Shown here one piece after another: positions 16,485 to 23,464 of a stretch of DNA of 64,000 bases. A model generated the notes under the pieces. That model ran no database searches, was not told where the DNA came from, and saw only the letters and a program-made list of their open reading frames with translations. The position numbers were made by a program, and so were the translations under genes. Source of the stretch: RGIG8775 sp045537235 (GTDB taxonomy: Bacteria > Bacillota > Clostridia > Oscillospirales > CAG-272). Each line of letters begins with the position of its first letter. The stretch's first letter is position 1. The stretch lies in NCBI GenBank assembly GCA_045537235.1, contig JAZSPB010000156.1, forward strand, positions 1 through 64,000. Direction: 5' to 3'.

Positions 16485-16861
16485 CCGAAGTAGTTGCCGC
16501 ACTCATATGGCGCGAAGATCGATTTATGATATGTCGGCGCCCGCCCCACAAAGCGCGGGGGCTCCTATGGGAATTTGTTGGCGGCAAGGTGGAGGCAGGG
16601 GAAAGTCGAGAAACTGCCCTGGTCCGTGAATGTCATGAAGAGCTGGCAGTCACGGTTGCCGTAGAGGATATTTTCATGGAGGTCACGCACGAATATCCCG
16701 ATATCACGGTACACCTGACACTTTTCAACGCCCACATTACCGAAGGTGAGCCAAAAATGCTGGAGCACAGTGATATCAAGTGGATCACGACCGCGGAGAT
16801 TCCCGAATACGATTTTTGTCCGGCAGATAAAGAAATTCTTGAAAAACTAATGCTTACTTGA
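16481..16861 (+). CDS. Nudix hydrolase (MutT-like)
   Basis: 126 residues, the size of MutT. The Nudix box G-x5-E-x7-REC-x-EEL is complete in GGKVEAGESRETALVRECHEELAV. The flanking ALIWREDRFMICRRPPHKARGLLWEFVGG resembles 8-oxo-dGTP or CTP pyrophosphohydrolases of the MutT/NudG type, which clean the nucleotide pool. The start is the ATG in the 4-bp overlap with the phosphatase stop. Confidence 0.93.
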   Translation: MTEVVAALIWREDRFMICRRPPHKARGLLWEFVGGKVEAGESRETALVRECHEELAVTVAVEDIFMEVTHEYPDITVHLTLFNAHITEGEPKMLEHSDIKWITTAEIPEYDFCPADKEILEKLMLT

Positions 16862-16880
16862 TAGAATGCGAGGGGTTTTT

Positions 16881-17915
16881 ATGGCACTTCAAAGATCGGT
16901 TTTGAATACGGAGCGAATTCAAAAACTCATAAAAGATTATTACAATATCAATATTCTTTCAGTGAAAAAATTGAAGCTGGGTACAGCAAATTGCTATCGG
17001 ATCTCAGATGAAACGCAAACATATTTTTTGAAAGAATTTCAAAAAGGCTTTAGTAAAGATGATTTGGCGCGCGAGGCAAATTTGACAGATTTTCTTATCA
17101 AAAATCAATTTCCTACCGCTCGATTCTATCGAACCATTGACAATTCCGTCGGTTTTATATATGATGATAGTTTGATCTGCTTGCAGGAATTTGTAGAGGG
17201 AACTACGTTCGGATACAACGATTTTCCGAAAGAAATGCTTCCTGAACTAGCTGAAAAATTGGGAAAAATGCATCAGATTCTGCGCGACTATCCGCTTCCT
17301 ACGGATATGGGGGAGAAGTGGCTAAAACGCGTTTCTTCCGAGGCGATTATCGCGGGATACGAGGCATTGATCCCTGTTGCCGAACAAAGGACGAACGATT
17401 CCCATCGCGAGCGAATTTTGTCTGATTTGAAATACAAGAAGAAATTGGTGGCTCGCAGCGAAGAATTCAAGAAGCACTATAAAGGAATTACCTATTTGCC
17501 AACTCACGGTGATTATCAAGGCTGTCAGCTTGTTTGTGAAAATGGTCATATAAAAGCGGTTATTGACTTTTCTTCTGCCTGTAGACTTCCTGTGGCATGG
17601 GAGATCATGCGTTCTTATGTGCAGTCGTCGTCAATTTGCAGAACTCAGGCGCACATTGACATAGCAGACTTTTGCGAATATGTAGCAACATATATGCGAT
17701 TTTCTCCGCTGACATCTATTGATCTGGCATCCATGCCATATGTATATTTGTTTCAGTTGTGCATTAGCAAATATGGTTATCCACAATATCTCAAGACAGA
17801 TTCAGAGGACCGGGAAGGGCTTCTGCAATTTGCTTTCTGGCGCACTGATATTTGTCGGGAAATTGAGGAAAAAGCGGAAGAAATATCGCGTGCTCTTGTT
17901 AATTTGGGGCGGTAA
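16881..17915 (+). CDS. Phosphotransferase (APH/choline kinase fold)
   Basis: 344 residues with an aminoglycoside-phosphotransferase-type kinase fold: glycine-poor N-lobe KLGTANCYRISDETQTYFLKEF (Lys for ATP), hinge CLQEFVEG, catalytic loop LPTHGDYQGCQL and metal loop AVIDFSSA. The position of the Asn in HGDxxxxN is Gln here, a notable change. Relatives act on sugars, amino-sugars, choline or spore-coat substrates; the substrate is not deducible. ATG codons lie at 16866 and 16881; GAGGGG 5 nt before 16881 favours the latter. Last gene of the esterase-sfsA group. Confidence 0.75.
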   Translation: MALQRSVLNTERIQKLIKDYYNINILSVKKLKLGTANCYRISDETQTYFLKEFQKGFSKDDLAREANLTDFLIKNQFPTARFYRTIDNSVGFIYDDSLICLQEFVEGTTFGYNDFPKEMLPELAEKLGKMHQILRDYPLPTDMGEKWLKRVSSEAIIAGYEALIPVAEQRTNDSHRERILSDLKYKKKLVARSEEFKKHYKGITYLPTHGDYQGCQLVCENGHIKAVIDFSSACRLPVAWEIMRSYVQSSSICRTQAHIDIADFCEYVATYMRFSPLTSIDLASMPYVYLFQLCISKYGYPQYLKTDSEDREGLLQFAFWRTDICREIEEKAEEISRALVNLGR

Positions 17916-18011
17916 TATCAATTCTAACCACATCTATTTTATCAAAGTATGCCAAAATCTAAAACATAGAAAGAATGATGCAATACGATGCAATACAAAG
18001 CAAAAAACAGC

Positions 18012-18605
18012 ATGAATTTAATCTTATCATCCTGCGATTTTTCCAACGAGAAATCGCAGAAAATCATAATCGATAATTTGCCTAAACCCATCCATGAATG
18101 CCGTCTTTTGTTTGTTCCCAACGAAAAGGCAACGCGAGAGGCGATACATAGTGAAAAATATTATAATTGGATGCAAAAGCGGGGATTTTCGAAAGAAAAT
18201 ATTACAATTTTTGATCATCGAGAGCCCGAACAATATTTTGGCTTGGATATTGATGTGTTGTACATCAGCGGCGGCAATACCTTCGAAACCCTCCAAAAAA
18301 TACGAAAATGCCATTTTGATACCGAGATGATTCGGTATATACAAGCGGGGGTTACTTATATCGGAGGAAGCGCAGGCGCCCACATTGTCTCGGCGGACAT
18401 TTCCCATGTTTCAAGATACGATACCGTTCCCGGCGGATTTGCTGATTTTCATGGTCTTGGTTTGTTTGACGGTGTTTTGATCTGTCACTTCACCTCGGAA
18501 CGACAAGAACATTATGATGCGCTGAAAGCAGATGGAAAATACAAAGTGATTGCATTGACCGACGAGGATTCTATTGTTGTAAGAAAGGAGTACCCCTATG
18601 GATAA
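18012..18605 (+). CDS. pepE: Peptidase E family protein (S51, alpha-aspartyl dipeptidase type)
   Basis: 197 residues from ATG 18012 (the frame is open from ATG 17988; neither has a clear ribosome site, and the family normally begins with MxLxLSS, as here). The nucleophile elbow GGSAGAH is exact, preceded by DVLYISGGNTFETLQKI and followed by the His region GVLICHFTSERQEH, all typical of S51 peptidases. E. coli PepE cleaves Asp-X dipeptides. The stop overlaps the DUF3795 start by 8 nt, so the following genes are coupled. Confidence 0.85.
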   Translation: MNLILSSCDFSNEKSQKIIIDNLPKPIHECRLLFVPNEKATREAIHSEKYYNWMQKRGFSKENITIFDHREPEQYFGLDIDVLYISGGNTFETLQKIRKCHFDTEMIRYIQAGVTYIGGSAGAHIVSADISHVSRYDTVPGGFADFHGLGLFDGVLICHFTSERQEHYDALKADGKYKVIALTDEDSIVVRKEYPYG

Positions 18606-19095
18606 AGAAAAAATTTTAAAAGCCATCGCTCCTTGCGCCCTCTGCTGTTATACCTGTCCCTCGATGAAAGACGGTGTGATCGCGCAAACTGCGCAGAAGC
18701 TACACCACTATTTTGACGGCTTTTGCGAGTTTAATCAAATGATGTTGCCCGAACGGTGGCGGCAACGTGAGGCGGATTTTCAAGCTTTTGATGATAAGCT
18801 GGTTAAATATTCAAAGCGCCATTGTAACGGATGCCGAGACAATACTCACGGTCAGTGCTGTATTGAGGGGTGTTTTATTCTTGAATGTACATCAAGCCAC
18901 GGTGTGGAGTTTTGTGCCGAATGTGCAGAGTTTCCTTGCAACAAGCTGAAGTCCGACATATTCCACCCCGTCGTCATTGCCGAGTGGAAAGAAGGAAATG
19001 AAAGAATAAGAGAGGTCGGCATTGAGCAGTTTTATGAGGAGATTACCTCCAGATCTCATTATTTGCCGTTTAAGGATAAGGGAAATCAGACATAG
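18598..19095 (+). CDS. DUF3795 Cys-rich protein
   Basis: 165 residues rich in cysteine in clusters: APCALCCYTCPS (residues 10-21), CNGCRDNTHGQCCIEGCFILEC (about 79-100) and FCAECAEFPCNKL (about 106-118). This matches DUF3795, a small zinc- or iron-sulfur-binding family common in Clostridia and of unknown function. AAGGAGTACCCCT sits before the ATG, inside the end of the peptidase gene. Confidence 0.8.
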   Translation: MDKEKILKAIAPCALCCYTCPSMKDGVIAQTAQKLHHYFDGFCEFNQMMLPERWRQREADFQAFDDKLVKYSKRHCNGCRDNTHGQCCIEGCFILECTSSHGVEFCAECAEFPCNKLKSDIFHPVVIAEWKEGNERIREVGIEQFYEEITSRSHYLPFKDKGNQT

Positions 19096-19145
19096 AAATA
19101 TTTGCGTTGAGCAGACAGATTTATAAATAAAAAAGGAGAATGAAC

Positions 19146-19706
19146 ATGAGAAAAAATTTTGGAGCCAAACCTTTTCTTTACCCCCAGCCGGTATTTATCA
19201 TCGCCGCTTATGACGAGCAGGGAATCCCCAATGCTATGAATGCTGCGTGGGGCGGTATCAGCGAGGAAGCGGAGATCAGTGTTTGCATAAGTCCCGATCA
19301 CAAAACAACAAAGAACATTCTTGCCCGAGGTGCGTTCACGGTCAGCATGGCTGATGCAGCCCATGTGGTCGAATGTGACTATCTGGGAATTGTTTCGGGC
19401 AATAAAGTATCAGACAAACTGACTCACATCGGATTCCATACTACCCCAAGCGAGTTCGTCGACGCTCCTCTTATCGATGAGCTTTCTATGGCTGTAGAAT
19501 GTAAATTGATCAGCTATGACGAGCATACTTGCCGCCTTGTGGGCGAGATCGTCAATGTCAGCGCCGATGAAGGGATCCTCAACGAGAAGGGAAAAGTTGA
19601 TCCCGCCAAGCTGCGCCCCATCACTTTCGATCCTATGAATAACGAGTATCTCGTTCTTGGTGAAAAGGTAGGCCATGCATTTTCCGACGGCTTAAAATTG
19701 AGATGA
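19146..19706 (+). CDS. Flavin reductase-like / flavoredoxin family protein
   Basis: 186 residues of the split-barrel FMN-binding fold: PQPVFIIAAYDEQGIPNAMNAAWGGISEEAEISVCISPDHKTTKNILARGAFTVSMADAAHVVECDYLGIVSG covers the flavin-binding strands and the conserved Thr/Lys contacts. It would transfer electrons from NAD(P)H or ferredoxin partners to acceptors. ATGs lie at 19140 and 19146; AAAGGAG is 1 nt from the first and 7 nt from the second, so 19146 is preferred. Ends in an ATGA overlap with the rhodanese lipoprotein gene. Confidence 0.88.
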   Translation: MRKNFGAKPFLYPQPVFIIAAYDEQGIPNAMNAAWGGISEEAEISVCISPDHKTTKNILARGAFTVSMADAAHVVECDYLGIVSGNKVSDKLTHIGFHTTPSEFVDAPLIDELSMAVECKLISYDEHTCRLVGEIVNVSADEGILNEKGKVDPAKLRPITFDPMNNEYLVLGEKVGHAFSDGLKLR

Positions 19707-20128
19707 ATATGAAATATTTTTCGGTATTGTTGCTAATAATTATAACAATATTATCTTCTTGCGGTCAGCAAGGAGAGAAGGAAAATAAAGAGGAGAGCAG
19801 AGTGGAGAGTAGCGAAAAAAACGAGTATATAAGCATTTCAGCCCAACAAGCAAAGCACCTTATGGATACCGAAACCGACTATATAATATTGGATGTAAGA
19901 ACCGATGAAGAATATAACGAAAGTCATATCCCGGGCGCTATCTTGATCCCCGACTACGAGATTGCTGAAAGGGCGGAGCAGATTCTGAAGAAAAAGGACT
20001 GGTTAATTTTAGTCTATTGCCGAAGCGGACGTCGAAGCAAAAATGCGTCGCAAGTTCTTGCCGACCTTGGTTACAGCAATGTCAAGGAATTTGGTGGAAT
20101 CATTGATTGGCCATACGGAGTCGAATGA
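19703..20128 (+). CDS. Rhodanese-domain lipoprotein
   Basis: 141 residues. A lipoprotein signal (MNMKYFSVLLLIIITILSSC, Cys as lipidation site) is followed by a charged Glu/Ser linker and a single rhodanese domain: YIILDVRTDEEYNESHIPGAI, active-site loop YCRSGRRS, then QVLADLGYSNVKEFGGIIDWP. Anchored outside the membrane, it would handle sulfane sulfur or act as a redox protein. It overlaps the flavin reductase gene by 4 bp; the pairing of flavin reductase and extracytoplasmic rhodanese suggests thiol/sulfur redox work, an inference. Confidence 0.9.
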   Translation: MNMKYFSVLLLIIITILSSCGQQGEKENKEESRVESSEKNEYISISAQQAKHLMDTETDYIILDVRTDEEYNESHIPGAILIPDYEIAERAEQILKKKDWLILVYCRSGRRSKNASQVLADLGYSNVKEFGGIIDWPYGVE

Positions 20129-20214
20129 GAAAAAATCATAAAACCGCTTTCTTTGATTTTCGTCTGTTTTGGATGAGTGTGAGGTGTTGAAAGCGCTTTG
20201 ATTGAGAAAAAAGA

Positions 20215-20249
20215 AAAAGCTGAATCCGAAAAAGAGGGTTCAGCTTTTG
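20215..20249. terminator. Bidirectional terminator
   Basis: AAAAGCTGAATCC / GGTTCAGCTTTT hairpin with A and T runs on both sides, between convergent genes ending at 20128 (plus) and 20263 (minus). Confidence 0.85.
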
Positions 20250-20262
20250 ATTTTATAATGAA

Positions 20263-20742
20263 TCAGTTTTGAAAGATCACAAAAATCAAAAAAAGAGTTA
20301 ATGCAATGCCCAGTGATGCCAGTAACAACTTGGCCCATTCGGGAAAAGACGTATCATCCCTGTAAGATTCAGGGACTCTAATAATAGTTGGTCGCATAGA
20401 GGGAGAATCCATTTGTCTTTTGGTCTTTTGCAATTGATTCAGCTGAGCTATGGGATCGGTTCGATTTATAATACGGGAATAAAAATTTTCGATCCAATCA
20501 ATATCTTCTTGAGAGCAAAGTTCCTCATCAAACGCCCCAATGTCATGCGCCAGACGGTTTCTTTTGTGGCGATATTTTTTCAATCGCGCCAAGTCCGATT
20601 CCCAATTTGGGATAAAGTAAGATCCGTCTCTTGTCTTATTTTTCATATCTCTAATATATTCGCTGACTCCATGCTGGGCACCGTAGCATTGGCCACATAA
20701 TTTGTCAAGACGATTAAAAGCATCGAAGAATATACGATTCAT
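20263..20742 (-). CDS. Tail-anchored protein with HEPN-like N-terminal domain (DUF6548-like)
   Basis: 159 residues. The N-terminal ~90 residues are helical and contain LKKYRHKRNRLAHD; R61-N-R-L-A-H66 has the spacing of the R-x4-H ribonuclease motif of HEPN domains. A polar linker follows, then one C-terminal membrane helix (about 134-157, AKLLLASLGIALTLFLIFVIFQ), so the domain faces the cytoplasm. From memory it resembles the DUF6548 family; no function is known. GGGAGGTATAT precedes the ATG. It lies downstream of tRNA-Ser on the same strand, separated by a terminator. Confidence 0.65.
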   Translation of the reverse strand: MNRIFFDAFNRLDKLCGQCYGAQHGVSEYIRDMKNKTRDGSYFIPNWESDLARLKKYRHKRNRLAHDIGAFDEELCSQEDIDWIENFYSRIINRTDPIAQLNQLQKTKRQMDSPSMRPTIIRVPESYRDDTSFPEWAKLLLASLGIALTLFLIFVIFQN

Positions 20743-20760
20743 ATATACCTCCCTATAAAA

Positions 20761-20793
20761 ACAAAAGCCGCAAGGTAATCCTTACGGCTTCAT
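20761..20793 (-). terminator. Terminator of tRNA-Ser
   Basis: On the minus strand AAGCCGTAAGG / CCTTGCGGCTT is followed by TTGTTTTT. Read-through would reach the HEPN-like gene. Confidence 0.8.
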
Positions 20794-20817
20794 TTTTTGC
20801 GGTTGAACCCGCAGAGC

Positions 20818-20906
20818 TGGCGGAAGCGGTGGGATTCGAACCCACGGTACCGTGAGGTACAACTGATTTCGAGTCAGTCCCGTTATGACCACTTCGATAC
20901 GCTTCC
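20818..20906 (-). tRNA. tRNA-Ser(CGA), reads UCG; CCA encoded
   Basis: Minus strand: acceptor GGAAGCG (5' end 20906) pairs with CGCTTCC, discriminator G, then CCA at 20818-20820. The anticodon arm is ACTGA-CTCGAAA-TCAGT with anticodon CGA, the long variable arm expected for serine follows (GTACCTCACGGTAC), and the T-arm is GTGGG-TTCGAAT-CCCAC. Confidence 0.97.
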
Positions 20907-20956
20907 GTATTGAATTTTTCGTCCGAGATATAGTTCCATCTCGTGACGACTCGATT

Positions 20957-20985
20957 ATTATATCATACTTTTTTCAAAAATGCAA
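20957..20985 (-). promoter_or_regulatory. Promoter of tRNA-Ser
   Basis: Minus strand TTGCAT, 17 nt, TATAAT. Confidence 0.8.
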
Positions 20986-21029
20986 TAGGGAAACGCAAAT
21001 TTTTTTGAAATTTAAAGGGGGAAAAGCTA

Positions 21030-21058
21030 TTGTTTTATTCGCAACTCCGTGATATAAT
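21030..21058 (+). promoter_or_regulatory. Promoter of the SGNH hydrolase gene
   Basis: TTGTTT (21030-21035), 17 nt, TATAAT (21053-21058), 36 bp before the ATG. Confidence 0.8.
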
Positions 21059-21094
21059 GGTTTATATTAAAAAGTACACGACGGAGGTTCAACT

Positions 21095-22156
21095 ATGGGA
21101 ATTGAAAAATTGGATCGTAACTTTGAAATTCAGTCCAACGTAGATAAAGCAGATGTGGTTTGGCACAATGTAACGGAGGATGGCTTTGACATCTATGGTT
21201 TGTATGATCCCCAAAACGGGGAGTCTTTTCGTCGGATGCCCGCCGATATTGCAGAAACGATCAGTTCTTCGGTATCCGTTTTGTGTCGAAAAACCGCAGG
21301 CGGTCGTATTCGTTTTCGTACCGATTCGCCTTATATCGCCATTCGCGTTTATTATAAAGAGCTCAACAATATGTCGCATATGCCTCGCTCCGGTTCCTCA
21401 GGCTTTGATCTTTACCGTTATGAGAATGGAAAATATCACTTTATCAAAAATGCCATGCCGACGGCCGACGATAAAAACGGATATGAGCGAATGATCTTCC
21501 AAAACAATATTGGAATGAATGATTTTCTAATGCATATGCCGCTTTATAATGAGGTTTCGGAGGTTTATATCGGTCTGCGCGAGGGGGCTGCTATCGAGCC
21601 CGCAGCTCGCTACCGAGACATTGCTCCCGTGGTTTATTACGGCTCCTCCATTACCCAAGGCGGATGTGCATCGCGCCCCGCCAATGCCTACGAGAATATG
21701 ATCTCTTTAGCGCTTGACATTGACCACATCAACCTTGGTTTTTCGGGCAATGCCAAAGGAGAGAGCGCCATGGCTGACTATATCGGCGGTCTTGAAATGA
21801 GTGTTTTTGTGTTGGATTACGACCACAATGCGCCCAATGTTGCCCATTTGGAAAAAACGCACTATGCGTTCTACAAGCGGTTTCGTGAGTATCAACCGAA
21901 CACACCGATCATCATGGTCAGCCGTCCCAATATTGATCCCGAAGTATTGCCTCACCCAAGAACAGAGATCATCAAGCGCACCTACGAGCAGGCGCTCGCG
22001 GAAGGGGATGATCAGGTCACTTTTATCGACGGTGTAACGCTGTTTGGCGACGATATGCGTGATAGCTGTTCTGTTGACGGATGCCATCCCAATGATCTTG
22101 GATTTTACCGTATGGCCAAGGTAATCGGAGCGGCAGTTGAAAAATATTTGAAATAA
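21095..22156 (+). CDS. SGNH/GDSL hydrolase with N-terminal beta domain
   Basis: 353 residues. Residues 1-175 form a beta-rich domain (DGFDIYGLYDPQNGESFRRMP..., RIRFRTDSPYIAIRVYY), and the rest is an SGNH esterase: nucleophile in YYGSSITQGG (S185), a Gly/Asn block LGFSGNAKGE, and catalytic DGCHPND near the C-terminus. The two-domain layout is that of gut-bacterial carbohydrate O-acetyl esterases related to CE2/CE3. No signal peptide is seen, so action on imported oligosaccharides is likely. GACGGAGGTTCAACT precedes the ATG. Confidence 0.85.
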   Translation: MGIEKLDRNFEIQSNVDKADVVWHNVTEDGFDIYGLYDPQNGESFRRMPADIAETISSSVSVLCRKTAGGRIRFRTDSPYIAIRVYYKELNNMSHMPRSGSSGFDLYRYENGKYHFIKNAMPTADDKNGYERMIFQNNIGMNDFLMHMPLYNEVSEVYIGLREGAAIEPAARYRDIAPVVYYGSSITQGGCASRPANAYENMISLALDIDHINLGFSGNAKGESAMADYIGGLEMSVFVLDYDHNAPNVAHLEKTHYAFYKRFREYQPNTPIIMVSRPNIDPEVLPHPRTEIIKRTYEQALAEGDDQVTFIDGVTLFGDDMRDSCSVDGCHPNDLGFYRMAKVIGAAVEKYLK

Positions 22157-22201
22157 GGAATAGTTTCTGATTTTTTGCATATTGGGAAAAGGAGGATCGA
22201 G

Positions 22202-22423
22202 ATGCATCCTGTTTTATTGATAATTTCCATCGTTATAATCAGTATAATCTCTCATTGCTTGATCGTTATTCAAACCTACGAATGTCCCGAATGCAAAAAT
22301 CGATTTCGACCGAGATGGTATGATATCTCTGTGTGGATCCGCTTTGGCAGAAAACGGCTTGTAAAATGTCCGCACTGTCATAGAAAAAGCTTTTGCAGAC
22401 CACTTAGCGGTCATGAGAGATAA
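22202..22423 (+). CDS. Small membrane protein with zinc ribbon
   Basis: 73 residues. An N-terminal membrane helix (HPVLLIISIVIISIISHCLIVI) is followed by a two-knuckle zinc ribbon, CPEC (residues 29-32) and CPHC (about 57-60), separated by basic/aromatic residues. The AAAAGGAGGATCGAG site fixes the ATG at 22202, although the frame is open from 22175. It follows the SGNH gene by 45 nt and precedes a strong terminator. No function is known. Confidence 0.75.
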   Translation: MHPVLLIISIVIISIISHCLIVIQTYECPECKNRFRPRWYDISVWIRFGRKRLVKCPHCHRKSFCRPLSGHER

Positions 22424-22428
22424 ACATA

Positions 22429-22467
22429 AAAAGCTTCCTCCAATACTGTTAACGGAGGAAGTTTTTT
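22429..22467. terminator. Bidirectional terminator
   Basis: GCTTCCTCC / GGAGGAAG stem, 12-nt loop, T6 on plus and A5 on the other side; shared by the zinc-ribbon gene and the convergent LysR gene. Confidence 0.88.
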
Positions 22468-22473
22468 ATATTG

Positions 22474-23337
22474 TCAAATGCGTTCCTGTCCCTTTTTAAA
22501 CAAGAACTCGCAAAACTCGCGAATCTCCTTTTCGTGAGCATTCCAACGACGGTGATACACATATACCGCCTGTGTTTCGTGAAAGTCCGTCACATTCAGT
22601 GCGACCATATCCTTTTCCGCATCGCCCGCTAAGGCGCGCCGTGACCCGAGTGTAAGCCCCATATTAGCCTTCACATATTTGGCGAGGCAATAGGTATCAT
22701 TGCATTCAATGGTGATTTTTGGCGAAAAGCCATGCCGCTTGCCTGTGGAATCCAAGAGCTTGCGAACACCGTTATTGAGAGGTGGCATAACAAACGGTTG
22801 CTCGCGCAACTGTCGAAAGGTCAACGACCGTCCGACCAGCGGGCTGTTTTTGGAGGCTTTTATGCAAAATTGCTCCACAACAAGTAAGAAACGCTCTCGG
22901 TCTCCATAAATGTCTGACTGCTCGTCAATAATGATGTCAAAATCTTCAAAATCCCGTGTGCTGAAATCGTTGGAAATGCGGAAACATACGTCGGGATGCG
23001 TTTCTCGATATTCGATGATCAGCTCAGTGATCCATTTCCGACGTGTTCGTATCAGCATGCCGATCTCGCATGGTTGAGTTTGCGATCCTGTGATGTCCGA
23101 TACGGTTTGTTTCAACTTTTCAAAGATTTCTCCCAGTGTTTCTGCCAAACGATATCCGTTTTCATTGAGCTTGATTCGGTTAGCGGAGCGGTCGAAGAGT
23201 TTGGTTCCAAGTTCTGTTTCCAACCGTTTGATCGAAGCCGATACCGAAGAAGAGGGAACCATAAATTTTTCGGCGGTCTTGGTCAAATTCTCGTTTTGTG
23301 CGGTTTCATAAAAATAGCGCAATTGCAGAAATTCCAT
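22474..23337 (-). CDS. LysR-family transcriptional regulator
   Basis: 287 residues from ATG 23337. The N-terminal winged helix is FLQLRYFYETAQNENLTKTAEKFMVPSSSVSASIKRLETELGTKLFDRSANRIKLNENG; the remainder is the periplasmic-binding-protein-like effector domain. The frame begins at GTG 23346, but GAGGGAG is 8 nt before ATG 23337. The gene is divergent from the nitrilase-GDPD gene at 23465, with promoters facing away inside about 130 bp; LysR regulators usually control such a neighbour. Confidence 0.93.
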   Translation of the reverse strand: MEFLQLRYFYETAQNENLTKTAEKFMVPSSSVSASIKRLETELGTKLFDRSANRIKLNENGYRLAETLGEIFEKLKQTVSDITGSQTQPCEIGMLIRTRRKWITELIIEYRETHPDVCFRISNDFSTRDFEDFDIIIDEQSDIYGDRERFLLVVEQFCIKASKNSPLVGRSLTFRQLREQPFVMPPLNNGVRKLLDSTGKRHGFSPKITIECNDTYCLAKYVKANMGLTLGSRRALAGDAEKDMVALNVTDFHETQAVYVYHRRWNAHEKEIREFCEFLFKKGQERI

Positions 23338-23355
23338 TTTCATCACTCCCTCATC

Positions 23356-23384
23356 ATTTTAGCATACTTTTAAAAATATAGCAA
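23356..23384 (-). promoter_or_regulatory. Promoter of the LysR gene
   Basis: Minus strand TTGCTA, 17 nt, TAAAAT. Confidence 0.65.
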
Positions 23385-23402
23385 GGCAATTTTATAAAAT
23401 TC

Positions 23403-23431
23403 TTTACAATGTGCCAAGAATATTGTATAAT
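23403..23431 (+). promoter_or_regulatory. Promoter of the nitrilase-GDPD gene
   Basis: TTTACA (23403-23408), 17 nt, TATAAT (23426-23431). Only 18 bp separate it from the LysR promoter. Confidence 0.85.
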
Positions 23432-23464
23432 GGTGTCAAATCAATCAATGAAGGAGCATCGTAA

